A DNA stretch of 64,000 bases. Origin: Balanoglossus misakiensis (Eukaryota > Hemichordata). Of the stretch, positions 33,901 to 47,950 are shown in pieces (the first letter of the stretch is position 1; each line of letters begins with the position of its first letter). The stretch spans positions 11,718,001 to 11,782,000 of the forward strand of contig CM082587.2 of NCBI GenBank assembly GCA_040954595.2, given 5' to 3'. Under the pieces are notes generated by a model, which had not been told where the DNA came from, did no database searches, and saw only the letters and a list, made by a program, of their open reading frames with translations. Made by a program: the position numbers and the translations under genes.

Positions 33901-36900
33901 GTTGAAATGAACTCATCTGCTGTGGGCCAGTTTATTGGTGGCAGTTGAGCTGAGGAGAGCACCTTCCTTCCCGGCACGCCACCAAGTAAAGTTCCACGCC
34001 GCCCACCACAGATGCCAGCATTCATTCATGCGAGTGAGTGTAATTGCAAATTTGCCTATTCTAGATCTGTAATGGAAATGGAGAAAGTACCTTATATTTT
34101 CTGTAAAATAGACATTTAATTGGCAAGCCGTCCTGCATCAATTATTAATTGTGTACATGCACTAAAGCGCCCTCACTGCTGGGTGTGTTGTATGGTCTTT
34201 AACCCTGTTTCAAATTAGAGTACTTTCTGCAATTTCAAGACAGATCTTACGTGCCATTGGAGAGCTCCATTGACTGGTCATTCATACTGTTTTCATTCAT
34301 TCATTGCGGCATCAATATATTTTATCTATTCTAGCCAAAGAGCTTGGCACCTGTTGAAATGAACTCATCTGCTGTGGGCCAGTTTATTGGTGGCAGTTGA
34401 GCTGAGGAGAGCACCTTCCTTCCCGGCACGCCACCAAGTAAAGTTCCACGCCGCCCACCACAGATGCCAGCATTCATTCATGCGAGTGAGTGTAATTGCA
34501 AATTTGCCTATTCTAGATCTGTAATGGAAATGGAGAAAGTACCTTATATTTTCTGTAAAATAGACATTTAATTGGCAAGCCGTCCTGCATCAATTATGAA
34601 TTGTGTACATGCACTAAAGCGCCCTCACTGCTGGGTGTGTTGTATGGTCTTTAACCCTGTTTCAAATTAGAGTACTTTCTGCAATTTCAAGACAGATCTT
34701 ACGTGCCATTGGAGAGCTCCATTGACTGGTCATTCATACTGTTTTCATTCATTCATTGCGGCATCAATATATTTTATGTATTCTAGCCAAAGAGCTTGGC
34801 ACCTGTTGAAATGAACTCATCTGCTGTGGGCCAGTTTATTGGTGGCAGTTGAGCTGAGGAGAGCACCTTCCTTCCCGGCACGCCACCAAGTAAAGTTCCA
34901 CGCCGCCCACCACAGATGCCAGCATTCATTCATGCGAGTGAGTGTAATTGCAAATTTGCCTATTCTAGATCTGTAATGGAAATGGAGAAAGTACCTTATA
35001 TTTTCTGTAAAATAGACATTTAATTGGCAAGCCGTCCTGCATCAATTATTAATTGTGTACATGCACTAAAGCGCCCTCACTGCTGGGTGTGTTGTATGGT
35101 CTTTAACCCTGTTTCAAATTAGAGTACTTTCTGCAATTTCAAGACAGATCTTACGTGCCATTGGAGAGCTCCATTGACTGGTCATTCATACTGTTTTCAT
35201 TCATTCATTGCGGCATCAATATATTTTATCTATTCTAGCCAAAGAGCTTGGCACCTGTTGAAATGAACTCATCTGCTGTGGGCCAGTTTATTGGTGGCAG
35301 TTGAGCTGAGGAGAGCACCTTCCTTCCCGGCACGCCACCAAGTAAAGTTCCACGCCGCCCACCACAGATGCCAGCATTCATTCATGCGAGTGAGTGTAAT
35401 TGCAAATTTGCCTATTCTAGAATTACGTGCCATTGGAGAGCTCCATTGACTGGTCATTCATACTGTTTTCATTCATTCATTGCGGCATCAATATATTTTA
35501 TCTATTCTAGCCAAAGAGCTTGGCACCTGTTGAAATGAACTCATCTGCTGTGGGCCAGTTTATTGGTGGCAGTTGAGCTGAGGAGAGCACCTTCCTTCCC
35601 GGCACGCCACCAAGTAAAGTTCCACGCCGCCCACCACAGATGCCAGCATTCATTCATGCGAGTGAGTGTAATTGCAAATTTGCCTATTCTAGATCTGTAA
35701 TGGAAATGGAGAAAGTACCTTATATTTTCTGTAAAATAGACATTTAATTGGCAAGCCGTCCTGCATCAATTATGAATTGTGTACATGCACTAAAGCGCCC
35801 TCACTGCTGGGTGTGTTGTATGGTCTTTAACCCTGTTTCAAATTAGAGTACTTTCTGCAATTTCAAGACAGATCTTACGTGCCATTGGAGAGCTCCATTG
35901 ACTGGTCATTCATACTGTTTTCATTCATTCATTGCGGCATCAATATATTTTATCTATTCTAGCCAAAGAGCTTGGCACCTGTTGAAATGAACTCATCTGC
36001 TGTGGGCCAGTTTATTGGTGGCAGTTGAGCTGAGGAGAGCACCTTCCTTCCCGGCACGCCACCAAGTAAAGTTCCACGCCGCCCACCACAGATGCCAGCA
36101 TTCATTCATGCGAGTGAGTGTAATTGCAAATTTGCCTATTCTAGATCTGTAATGGAAATGGAGAAAGTACCTTATATTTTCTGTAAAATAGACATTTAAT
36201 TGGCAAGCCGTCCTGCATCAATTATGAATTGTGTACATGCACTAAAGCGCCCTCACTGCTGGGTGTGTTGTATGGTCTTTAACCCTGTTTCAAATTAGAG
36301 TACTTTCTGCAATTTCAAGACAGATCTTACGTGCCATTGGAGAGCTCCATTGACTGGTCATTCATACTGTTTTCATTCATTCATTGCGGCATCAATATAT
36401 TTTATCTATTCTAGCCAAAGAGCTTGGCACCTGTTGAAATGAACTCATCTGCTGTGGGCCAGTTTATTGGTGGCAGTTGAGCTGAGAAGAGCACCTTCCT
36501 TCCCGGCACGCCACCAAGTAAAGTTCCACGCCGCCCACCACAGATGCCAGCATTCATTCATGCGAGTGAGTGTAATTGCAAATTTGCCTATTCTAGAATC
36601 TTACGTGCCATTGGAGAGCTCCATTGACTGGTCATTCATACTGTTTTCATTCATTCATTGCGGCATCAATATATTTTATCTATTCTAGCCAAAGAGCTTG
36701 GCACCTGTTGAAATGAACTCATCTGCTGTGGGCCAGTTTATTGGTGGCAGTTGAGCTGAGGAGAGCACCTTCCTTCCCGGGACGCCACCAAGTAAAGTTC
36801 CACGCCGCCCACCACAGATGCCAGCATTCATTCATGCGAGTGAGTGTAATTGCAAATTTGCCTATTCTAGATTCTTACGTGCCATTGGAGAGCTCCATTG

Positions 36901-39900
36901 ACTGGTCATTCATACTGTTTTCATTCATTCATTGCGGCATCAATATATTTTATCTATTCTAGCCAAAGAGCTTGGCACCTGTTGAAATGAACTCATCTGC
37001 TGTGGGCCAGTTTATTGGTGGCAGTTGAGCTGAGGAGAGCACCTTCCTTCCCGGCACGCCACCAAGTAAAGTTCCACGCCGCCCACCACAGATGCCAGCA
37101 TTCATTCATGCGAGTGAGTGTAATTGCAAATTTGCCTATTCTAGATCTGTAATGGAAATGGAGAAAGTACCTTATATTTTCTGTAAAATAGACATTTAAT
37201 TGGCAAGCCGTCCTGCATCAATTATTAATTGTGTACATGCACTAAAGCGCCCTCACTGCTGGGTGTGTTGTATGGTCTTTAACCCTGTTTCAAATTAGAG
37301 TACTTTCTGCAATTTCAAGACAGATCTTACGTGCCATTGGAGAGCTCCATTGACTGGTCATTCATACTGTTTTCATTCATTCATTGCGGCATCAATATAT
37401 TTTATCTATTCTAGCCAAAGAGCTTGGCACCTGTTGAAATGAACTCATCTGCTGTGGGCCAGTTTATTGGTGGCAGTTGAGCTGAGGAGAGCACCTTCCT
37501 TCCCGGCACGCCACCAAGTAAAGTTCCACGCCGCCCACCACAGATGCCAGCATTCATTCATGCGAGTGAGTGTAATTGCAAATTTGCCTATTCTAGAATT
37601 ACGTGCCATTGGAGAGCTCCATTGACTGGTCATTCATACTGTTTTCATTCATTCATTGCGGCATCAATATATTTTATCTATTCTAGCCAAAGAGCTTGGC
37701 ACCTGTTGAAATGAACTCATCTGCTGTGGGCCAGTTTATTGGTGGCAGTTGAGCTGAGGAGAGCACCTTCCTTCCCGGCACGCCACCAAGTAAAGTTCCA
37801 CGCCGCCCACCACAGATGCCAGCATTCATTCATGCGAGTGAGTGTAATTGCAAATTTGCCTATTCTAGATCTGTAATGGAAATGGAGAAAGTACCTTATA
37901 TTTTCTGTAAAATAGACATTTAATTGGCAAGCCGTCCTGCATCAATTATGAATTGTGTACATGCACTAAAGCGCCCTCACTGCTGGGTGTGTTGTATGGT
38001 CTTTAACCCTGTTTCAAATTAGAGTACTTTCTGCAATTTCAAGACAGATCTTACGTGCCATTGGAGAGCTCCATTGACTGGTCATTCATACTGTTTTCAT
38101 TCATTCATTGCGGCATCAATATATTTTATCTATTCTAGCCAAAGAGCTTGGCACCTGTTGAAATGAACTCATCTGCTGTGGGCCAGTTTATTGGTGGCAG
38201 TTGAGCTGAGGAGAGCACCTTCCTTCCCGGCACGCCACCAAGTAAAGTTCCACGCCGCCCACCACAGATGCCAGCATTCATTCATGCGAGTGAGTGTAAT
38301 TGCAAATTTGCCTATTCTAGATCTGTAATGGAAATGGAGAAAGTACCTTATATTTTCTGTAAAATAGACATTTAATTGGCAAGCCGTCCTGCATCAATTA
38401 TGAATTGTGTACATGCACTAAAGCGCCCTCACTGCTGGGTGTGTTGTATGGTCTTTAACCCTGTTTCAAATTAGAGTACTTTCTGCAATTTCAAGACAGA
38501 TCTTACGTGCCATTGGAGAGCTCCATTGACTGGTCATTCATACTGTTTTCATTCATTCATTTCGGCATCAATATATTTTATCTATTCTAGCCAAAGAGCT
38601 TGGCACCTGTTGAAATGAACTCATCTGCTGTGGGCCAGTTTATTGGTGGCAGTTGAGCTGAGAAGAGCACCTTCCTTCCCGGCACGCCACCAAGTAAAGT
38701 TCCACGCCGCCCACCACAGATGCCAGCATTCATTCATGCGAGTGAGTGTAATTGCAAATTTGCCTATTCTAGAATCTTACGTGCCATTGGAGAGCTCCAT
38801 TGACTGGTCATTCATACTGTTTTCATTCATTCATTGCGGCATCAATATATTTTATCTATTCTAGCCAAAGAGCTTGGCACCTGTTGAAATGAACTCATCT
38901 GCTGTGGGCCAGTTTATTGGTGGCAGTTGAGCTGAGGAGAGCACCTTCCTTCCCGGGACGCCACCAAGTAAAGTTCCACGCCGCCCACCACAGATGCCAG
39001 CATTCATTCATGCGAGTGAGTGTAATTGCAAATTTGCCTATTCTAGATTCTTACGTGCCATTGGAGAGCTCCATTGACTGGTCATTCATACTGTTTTCAT
39101 TCATTCATTGCGGCATCAATATATTTTATCTATTCTAGCCAAAGAGCTTGGCACCTGTTGAAATGAACTCATCTGCTGTGGGCCAGTTTATTGGTGGCAG
39201 TTGAGCTGAGGAGAGCACCTTCCTTCCCGGCACGCCACCAAGTAAAGTTCCACGCCGCCCACCACAGATGCCAGCATTCATTCATGCGAGTGAGTGTAAT
39301 TGCAAATTTGCCTATTCTAGATCTGTAATGGAAATGGAGAAAGTACCTTATATTTTCTGTAAAATAGACATTTAATTGGCAAGCCGTCCTGCATCAATTA
39401 TTAATTGTGTACATGCACTAAAGCGCCCTCACTGCTGGGTGTGTTGTATGGTCTTTAACCCTGTTTCAAATTAGAGTACTTTCTGCAATTTCAAGACAGA
39501 TCTTACGTGCCATTGGAGAGCTCCATTGACTGGTCATTCATACTGTTTTCATTCATTCATTGCGGCATCAATATATTTTATCTATTCTAGCCAAAGAGCT
39601 TGGCACCTGTTGAAATGAACTCATCTGCTGTGGGCCAGTTTATTGGTGGCAGTTGAGCTGAGGAGAGCACCTTCCTTCCCGGCACGCCACCAAGTAAAGT
39701 TCCACGCCGCCCACCACAGATGCCAGCATTCATTCATGCGAGTGAGTGTAATTGCAAATTTGCCTATTCTAGAATTACGTGCCATTGGAGAGCTCCATTG
39801 ACTGGTCATTCATACTGTTTTCATTCATTCATTGCGGCATCAATATATTTTATCTATTCTAGCCAAAGAGCTTGGCACCTGTTGAAATGAACTCATCTGC

Positions 39901-42900
39901 TGTGGGCCAGTTTATTGGTGGCAGTTGAGCTGAGGAGAGCACCTTCCTTCCCGGCACGCCACCAAGTAAAGTTCCACGCCGCCCACCACAGATGCCAGCA
40001 TTCATTCATGCGAGTGAGTGTAATTGCAAATTTGCCTATTCTAGATCTGTAATGGAAATGGAGAAAGTACCTTATATTTTCTGTAAAATAGACATTTAAT
40101 TGGCAAGCCGTCCTGCATCAATTATGAATTGTGTACATGCACTAAAGCGCCCTCACTGCTGGGTGTGTTGTATGGTCTTTAACCCTGTTTCAAATTAGAG
40201 TACTTTCTGCAATTTCAAGACAGATCTTACGTGCCATTGGAGAGCTCCATTGACTGGTCATTCATACTGTTTTCATTCATTCATTGCGGCATCAATATAT
40301 TTTATCTATTCTAGCCAAAGAGCTTGGCACCTGTTGAAATGAACTCATCTGCTGTGGGCCAGTTTATTGGTGGCAGTTGAGCTGAGGAGAGCACCTTCCT
40401 TCCCGGCACGCCACCAAGTAAAGTTCCACGCCGCCCACCACAGATGCCAGCATTCATTCATGCGAGTGAGTGTAATTGCAAATTTGCCTATTCTAGATCT
40501 GTAATGGAAATGGAGAAAGTACCTTATATTTTCTGTAAAATAGACATTTAATTGGCAAGCCGTCCTGCATCAATTATTAATTGTGTACATGCACTAAAGC
40601 GCCCTCACTGCTGGGTGTGTTGTATGGTCTTTAACCCTGTTTCAAATTAGAGTACTTTCTGCAATTTCAAGACAGATCTTACGTGCCATTGGAGAGCTCC
40701 ATTGACTGGTCATTCATACTGTTTTCATTCATTCATTGCGGCATCAATATATTTTATCTATTCTAGCCAAAGAGCTTGGCACCTGTTGAAATGAACTCAT
40801 CTGCTGTGGGCCAGTTTATTGGTGGCAGTTGAGCTGAGAAGAGCACCTTCCTTCCCGGCACGCCACCAAGTAAAGTTCCACGCCGCCCACCACAGATGCC
40901 AGCATTCATTCATGCGAGTGAGTGTAATTGCAAATTTGCCTATTCTAGATCTGTAATGGAAATGGAGAAAGTACCTTATATTTTCTGTAAAATAGACATT
41001 TAATTGGCAAGCCGTCCTGCATCAATTATGAATTGTGTACATGCACTAAAGCGCCCTCACTGCTGGGTGTGTTGTATGGTCTTTAACCCTGTTTCAAATT
41101 AGAGTACTTTCTGCAATTTCAAGACAGATCTTACGTGCCATTGGAGAGCTCCATTGACTGGTCATTCATACTGTTTTCATTCATTCATTGCGGCATCAAT
41201 ATATTTTATCTATTCTAGCCAAAGAGCTTGGCACCTGTTGAAATGAACTCATCTGCTGTGGGCCAGTTTATTGGTGGCAGTTGAGCTGAGGAGAGCACCT
41301 TCCTTCCCGGCACGCCACCAAGTAAAGTTCCACGCCGCCCACCACAGATGCCAGCATTCATTCATGCGAGTGAGTGTAATTGCAAATTTGCCTATTCTAG
41401 ATCTGTAATGGAAATGGAGAAAGTACCTTATATTTTCTGTAAAATAGACATTTAATTGGCAAGCCGTCCTGCATCAATTATGAATTGTGTACATGCACTA
41501 AAGCGCCCTCACTGCTGGGTGTGTTGTATGGTCTTTAACCCTGTTTCAAATTAGAGTACTTTCTGCAATTTCAAGACAGATCTTACGTGCCATTGGAGAG
41601 CTCCATTGACTGGTCATTCATACTGTTTTCATTCATTCATTGCGGCATCAATATATTTTATCTATTCTAGCCAAAGAGCTTGGCACCTGTTGAAATGAAC
41701 TCATCTGCTGTGGGCCAGTTTATTGGTGGCAGTTGAGCTGAGGAGAGCACCTTCCTTCCCGGCACGCCACCAAGTAAAGTTCCACGCCGCCCACCACAGA
41801 TGCCAGCATTCATTCATGCGAGTGAGTGTAATTGCAAATTTGCCTATTCTAGATCTGTAATGGAAATGGAGAAAGTACCTTATATTTTCTGTAAAATAGA
41901 CATTTAATTGGCAAGCCGTCCTGCATCAATTATGAATTGTGTACATGCACTAAAGCGCCCTCACTGCTGGGTGTGTTGTATGGTCTTTAACCCTGTTTCA
42001 AATTAGAGTACTTTCTGCAATTTCAAGACAGATCTTACGTGCCATTGGAGAGCTCCATTGACTGGTCATTCATACTGTTTTCATTCATTCATTGCGGCAT
42101 CAATATATTTTATCTATTCTAGCCAAAGAGCTTGGCACCTGTTGAAATGAACTCATCTGCTGTGGGCCAGTTTATTGGTGGCAGTTGAGCTGAGGAGAGC
42201 ACCTTCCTTCCCGGCACGCCACCAAGTAAAGTTCCACGCCGCCCACCACAGATGCCAGCATTCATTCATGCGAGTGAGTGTAATTGCAAATTTGCCTATT
42301 CTAGATCTGTAATGGAAATGGAGAAAGTACCTTATATTTTCTGTAAAATAGACATTTAATTGGCAAGCCGTCCTGCATCAATTATGAATTGTGTACATGC
42401 ACTAAAGCGCCCTCACTGCTGGGTGTGTTGTATGGTCTTTAACCCTGTTTCAAATTAGAGTACTTTCTGCAATTTCAAGACAGATCTTACGTGCCATTGG
42501 AGAGCTCCATTGACTGGTCATTCATACTGTTTTCATTCATTCATTGCGGCATCAATATATTTTATCTATTCTAGCCAAAGAGCTTGGCACCTGTTGAAAT
42601 GAACTCATCTGCTGTGGGCCAGTTTATTGGTGGCAGTTGAGCTGAGAAGAGCACCTTCCTTCCCGGCACGCCACCAAGTAAAGTTCCACGCCGCCCACCA
42701 CAGATGCCAGCATTCATTCATGCGAGTGAGTGTAATTGCAAATTTGCCTATTCTAGAATCTTACGTGCCATTGGAGAGCTCCATTGACTGGTCATTCATA
42801 CTGTTTTCATTCATTCATTGCGGCATCAATATATTTTATCTATTCTAGCCAAAGAGCTTGGCACCTGTTGAAATGAACTCATCTGCTGTGGGCCAGTTTA

Positions 42901-43933
42901 TTGGTGGCAGTTGAGCTGAGGAGAGCACCTTCCTTCCCGGGACGCCACCAAGTAAAGTTCCACGCCGCCCACCACAGATGCCAGCATTCATTCATGCGAG
43001 TGAGTGTAATTGCAAATTTGCCTATTCTAGATTCTTACGTGCCATTGGAGAGCTCCATTGACTGGTCATTCATACTGTTTTCATTCATTCATTGCGGCAT
43101 CAATATATTTTATCTATTCTAGCCAAAGAGCTTGGCACCTGTTGAAATGAACTCATCTGCTGTGGGCCAGTTTATTGGTGGCAGTTGAGCTGAGGAGAGC
43201 ACCTTCCTTCCCGGCACGCCACCAAGTAAAGTTCCACGCCGCCCACCACAGATGCCAGCATTCATTCATGCGAGTGAGTGTAATTGCAAATTTGCCTATT
43301 CTAGATCTGTAATGGAAATGGAGAAAGTACCTTATATTTTCTGTAAAATAGACATTTAATTGGCAAGCCGTCCTGCATCAATTATGAATTGTGTACATGC
43401 ACTAAAGCGCCCTCACTGCTGGGTGTGTTGTATGGTCTTTAACCCTGTTTCAAATTAGAGTACTTTCTGCAATTTCAAGACAGATCTTACGTGCCATTGG
43501 AGAGCTCCATTGACTGGTCATTCATACTGTTTTCATTCATTCATTGCGACATCAATATATTTTATCTATTCTAGCCAAAGAGCTTGGCACCTGTTGAAAT
43601 GAACTCATCTGCTGTGGGCCAGTTTATTGGTGGCAGTTGAGCTGAGGAGAGCACCTTCCTTCCCGGCACGCCACCAAGTAAAGTTCCACGCCGCCCACCA
43701 CAGATGCCAGCATTCATTCATGCGAGTGAGTGTAATTGCAAATTTGCCTATTCTAGATCTGTAATGGAAATGGAGAAAGTACCTTATATTTTCTGTAAAA
43801 TAGACATTTAATTGGCAAGCCGTCCTGCATCAATTATGAATTGTGTACATGCACTAAAGCGCCCTCACTGCTGGGTGTGTTGTATGGTCTTTAACCCTGT
43901 TTCAAATTAGAGTACTTTCTGCAATTTCAAGAC

Positions 43934-43937
<4 letters not shown>
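30917..43937. repeat. Satellite array 2
   Basis: The same 452/272-275 bp units as array 1, in the same orientation. The left edge falls inside segment B (ATATTTTCTGTAAAAT). Unit starts are 31069, 31521, 31793, 32245, 32519, 32794, 33246 and on to 43486. From 36326 to 43937 the order equals array 1 at 5630-13241 (offset 30,696), including the T variant at 38562. From 33246 to 36326 it equals 19487-22567 (offset 13,759). The right edge coincides exactly with the end of a segment B (GACAGAT), followed by an AT run. One private change is GCGACATC near 43549. Confidence 0.97.
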
Positions 43938-43974
<37 letters not shown>

Positions 43975-44272
43975 ACATACATACATACATACATACATAC
44001 ATACATACATACATACATACATACATACATACATACATACATACATACATACATACATACATACATACATACATACATGCATACATACATACACACACAC
44101 ACACACACAGGTACATGCAAACATACAACGACACAAATAAATATATAAATAAATGAATGAATGAACGAGTGAATGAATGAATGAATAAATGTATGTATGT
44201 ATGTATGTATGTATGTATGTATGTATGTATGTATGTATGAATGAATGGATGGATGGATGAATAAATGTACAA
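43936..44272. repeat. Compound microsatellite: AT, ATAC, AC, ATGA, ATGT
   Basis: An AT run of about 35 bases passes into a CATA run to about 44092 and an AC run to about 44108, followed by degenerate AAAT/ATGA repeats. A TATG run then occupies about 44190-44239, followed by ATGA/ATGG. The CATA and TATG tracts are reverse complements of each other and could pair. Open frames on the minus strand here are pure repeat translation. Confidence 0.95.
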
Positions 44273-45670
44273 TACTAGTAAATCATGCCTATATCCAGTA
44301 CATTCTGGAAAAATGACCGTCCAAGTTTATAGAGAGAGAGAGAGAGAGCCAGTCAAAAAATGTTCAATGTTGGTCAACTGTTCATTGTCATATTTGCTTT
44401 CTGTGTCAATACAGGACTAATGCTGTAAACCCTTTGTATTCTGTTTACCATTTGGCTTTAATATCTTAACTTGACTTTTTCTTTATATGTGGGTGCAATT
44501 ATGCTACAAAGCTAAACAGTAAACCCCTGAAGGCTCCTGTACCCTGTGCAATTAACGTAAATTTACACTAATTGCTTGCTACATGCAATGCTTATTGTGC
44601 CTATAGGATTCAACAACCTTCAGGTTATGCTGAATAAATCATGGTGATAATTTAGCAGTGTTGGCAAACTGAAGTGTACAATTTAGTTTTAACCTACTTA
44701 AACCCTCTCTCTCTGACACAATGACAAAAAATGCTATCAGAATAATACATTTGTAATACAGATCATATAAATGAGGAAGGGATTGATTAATGTTCAATTT
44801 CGTCCCGTGGGAGAAGTTCTATTCTTGGAATGACGATGGAATCAAAGTCAGTAAAATAAAGTCATCCTGGAAGGAAACTTCTCTGCATCCGATTCACTGG
44901 GGCTTCTGCATTCATACATGTATCCTCTTCTTGCCTATGCACAGAAAGACGACATAACACTCACCTTGTATTGATTGATTGATTACAGCAAATAAGAGAC
45001 ATTCAACATTCACACAGAAAGGAAAATATGCTCCTGTCAAACACTGAACATGGGTAAAAAAGGGGCCCAGGATGTGACAACATCTGATCAGGTCACTTCT
45101 TGATCACTATGTAATATGGTGGTAGAACACACTTGGGCCCCACTTTTGTATTTTTGTCTGGCGTGACACTCCCTTAAAACTCTACCAAATGAAGATAAGC
45201 CCGCGTCAAAAGAGTGAATTGAAGTCCGCGAAACTACAAGTTAAAAAATCTGCTGTTTTTCATCAGGCAATGAACTGGTTGAATGCATATTGGAAGAGAA
45301 AGCAATAGGATGGATTGGACATCAGTTACAGTATTCCGAGTATGGCGTTGACTCCTCTCTCTGTACAGTAATTATGAATAAGTGGAAAGACCAGCTGTGG
45401 GCATAAATGCTATAAAATCAGACCCAGTTCATCATGCATTGCTGGATGAATATTTATCCCGACTGAAGCACACAGTATATACCGACCATGTGCACTTCCA
45501 GTGTTTTTATATAATATGGATGTGTATAGGAGCATTTCAGGGGGTGGGGTGGGGGGGTTGCTATCAAGTAGGGGGGGGGGGCTTGCTATCAAGTAAAATG
45601 AAGGAATGCATCGACTTTTATTATCAGTGGCCCGTAAGGTTAATGCTATGTTACCTTTGAAGTGCTTGGC
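44273..45670. other. Gene-poor stretch with GA and G-rich runs
   Basis: It contains a GA run at 44329-44348 and a G-rich block at about 45538-45590, in which TTGCTATCAAGTA occurs twice, separated by a run of about 11 G. No gene, RNA or known element was recognised. Confidence 0.5.
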
Positions 45671-46260
45671 GGCTATACCGGTACAAGCATGCACAGATCT
45701 ATGTTGATAGACATTACTCATCACAGGGACCAGTGACTGTTATCTGCAAAAATGAAAAATATGCCAATAAGTATTTCTGTGTCAAACAGCACGGCAAAAT
45801 GTAACTATATGGACAGAGATGATCTCCTGTCTTCATGAACAATACAATACGTTGTACAGGGGCCTCCAAATGAGCAATTAAATTCTATGCTGTCATCCAT
45901 GGCGTCTAGGAAATCTTTAACAGAATAAGAATTATCTTATGTTACCCTCAGACACCACTTGGCTGCAATACAGGCATGTACACACATCCAGTTCGACAGA
46001 TCAATGTTGATCACCAGAGAGAAACCATTATCTGCAAAAATGGAAAATATGACAAAGTATTTTAGTGTCAAAAAACATGACAGTAAAATGTATGGACAGA
46101 TGATCTCCTGGATGGACAATACAATAAGTCACACACTGCCCTCCAAAATGAGCAATTAAATTATATGCATTCATCTATGGGGTCTAGGAAATCTTTAGGA
46201 GAAAAAGAATTATCTTATATGTTACCCTCAGACACCAATTGGCTGCAATACAGGCATGTA

Positions 46261-47490
46261 ATAATAATAATAATAATAATTTATTTGTATAGCGTCAGTA
46301 TCCACAAAAAAAATGTGATCAATGACGCTTAAAGCAAAAGTACAATACAACAAATGGCTAAAAAACAGATTTAAAAAGTAAAGTTTTAACATTTGATTTA
46401 AAAACAGATAAGTCTGGTGCCTGGCGAATGGTGAGTGGAAGATTATTCCAAAGAATTGGAGCAGCAACAGTAAAAGCACGATCACCATAACTCTTGGTGC
46501 GTGATCGAACAGGGCAGAGTTTGAACTGATCAGCTGACCTTAAATTGCGACATGGAACATATAGATTAGTCATGCTAGAAAGATAGATTGGACCAAGTTT
46601 ATGAATGGATTTAAAAATGAGAACTAACATCTTAAAAACAATACGCTCTGTAACAGGTAGCCAGTGCAACTGATACAAAATTGGAGTGATGTGACAGGTG
46701 ATTTTAGAACGAGTTACAATTCTAGCAGCAATATTCTGAACGCGTTGGATACGGTTGATTGAATACTTCGGGAGCCCAAATAAAAGTGAATTACATGAAT
46801 CAATTCGAGACGTAATGAATGCATGAACTAATTGCTCTGTAGCTGAATGAGATAAATATTTGCGGATAAGCGCAATGCGACGTAAATTAAAAGTGGCAGA
46901 GCGGCAGATCTGTCCAATATGTGGCTTCATTGTCAGACAAGAGTCAAGGATCACTCCAAGGCTCTTAGCCTGACAATGGACGGGAATCAGAGAATCGCCA
47001 ACACGAATTTCTGAAATCCCTCTAGCAGACAGATCACCCAAAATACCAGAGAAAATAACAAATTCAGTCTTATCATCGTTTAAGCACAAGAAGTTTTCAG
47101 ACATCCAAAACCTAACATCAGAAATACAAAGTTCAAGATTTGAAACAGTTCTTGCTGCGTTGTCTTTACTAAAAGACATATAAAGTGAAGAGTCATCTGC
47201 ATAAAAAACTATAAAGACAACCATGACTTTGAACTAATTCACCTAATGGAGACGTGTACATATTGAAAAGTATGGGACCAAGAACTGATCCCTGTGGTAC
47301 CCCAGTGTCGAGCGGATAGAAAGGTGATTGGGTGGAATTTACAAGTACACACTGACTACGATTGGAAAGGTAAGACTTAAACCACATGAGAACAGTATCT
47401 GAGAGACCGAAGCGGTCTCTTAAGCGATTGAGTAAAATGGTATGGTTCACAGTGTCAAATGCTGCGGAAAGATCGAGTAATACCAAGATG
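46261..47490 (-). mobile_element. 5'-truncated CR1/L2-like LINE insertion
   Basis: The element runs on the minus strand. Its 5' end at 47490 cuts into reverse transcriptase at motif A, and its 3' end carries GACGCTATACAAATAAAT followed by a TTA-repeat tail (46261-46281). The same 4 bases TGTA flank it (46257-46260 and 47491-47494), consistent with a short target-site duplication. Removing the insert restores the word CAGGCATGTACACACATCC seen in the neighbouring repeat copy at 45971. The 5' truncation and microsatellite tail are typical of target-primed LINE insertions. Confidence 0.88.
46358..47490 (-). pseudogene. LINE ORF2 reverse transcriptase fragment
   Basis: In order from 47490, the fragment shows RT motif A (LLDLSAAFDTVNH), GVPQGSVLGP (motif B), then the FYADDSSLY catalytic motif, and a C-terminal thumb region ending near LLFKSVF. 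The YADD region lies in another frame from the upstream part. A run of six T on the minus strand, where five would keep the frame, explains the shift near 47210. The endonuclease domain and N-terminal RT are absent because of 5' truncation. It is dead as an autonomous element. Confidence 0.88.
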
Positions 47491-47950
47491 TGTACACACA
47501 TCCAGTTCGACAGATCATCAATGTTGATCACCAGAGAGAAACTATTATCTACAAAAATGGAAAATATGACAGTATTTTAGTGTCAAAAAATAAGGCAGTA
47601 AAATGTAAGGATAATCTCCTGGATGGACAATACAATAAGTCACACACTGCCCTCCAAAATGAGCAATTAAATTCTATGCTGTCATCTATGGGGTAAAGGA
47701 AATCTTAGAAGAACAATAATTATCTTATGTTACCCTTGCAAACTACTGTACTGCTTTACAGGCTTGAATATACATCTAGTTTGGCCGATTTTGATCAACA
47801 GCTAGATACCCCTTTCTGCAAAAAATGGAAAATATGCTAATAAGTATTTCTGTGTCAAACAACATAATGGTAAAATATATCTATGGACAGAGATGATCTC
47901 CTGTCTTCATGAATGTAATGTACTTCAATGGCTGGTTACTCAAATTTAAT

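Larger units (their letters stand above)
45671..47925. repeat. Diverged ~285-bp tandem repeat family, interrupted by a LINE
   Basis: Four related copies begin near 45671, 45961, 46241 and 47750. Shared words include TATCTGCAAAAATG, GGACAGATGATCTCCTG, CCAAATGAGCAATTAAATT and GAATTATCTTATG. The third copy is split by the LINE at 46261-47490. The copies are clearly diverged, so this family is older than the flanking satellite. Confidence 0.8.

Noticed and set aside
43902-44272. Minus-strand open frames of repeated Tyr-Val-Cys-Met
   Set aside because: Pure translation of CATA/TATG microsatellites.
45382-45724. Open frames across the G-rich block
   Set aside because: Low complexity, no start context or domain, both strands open by chance.
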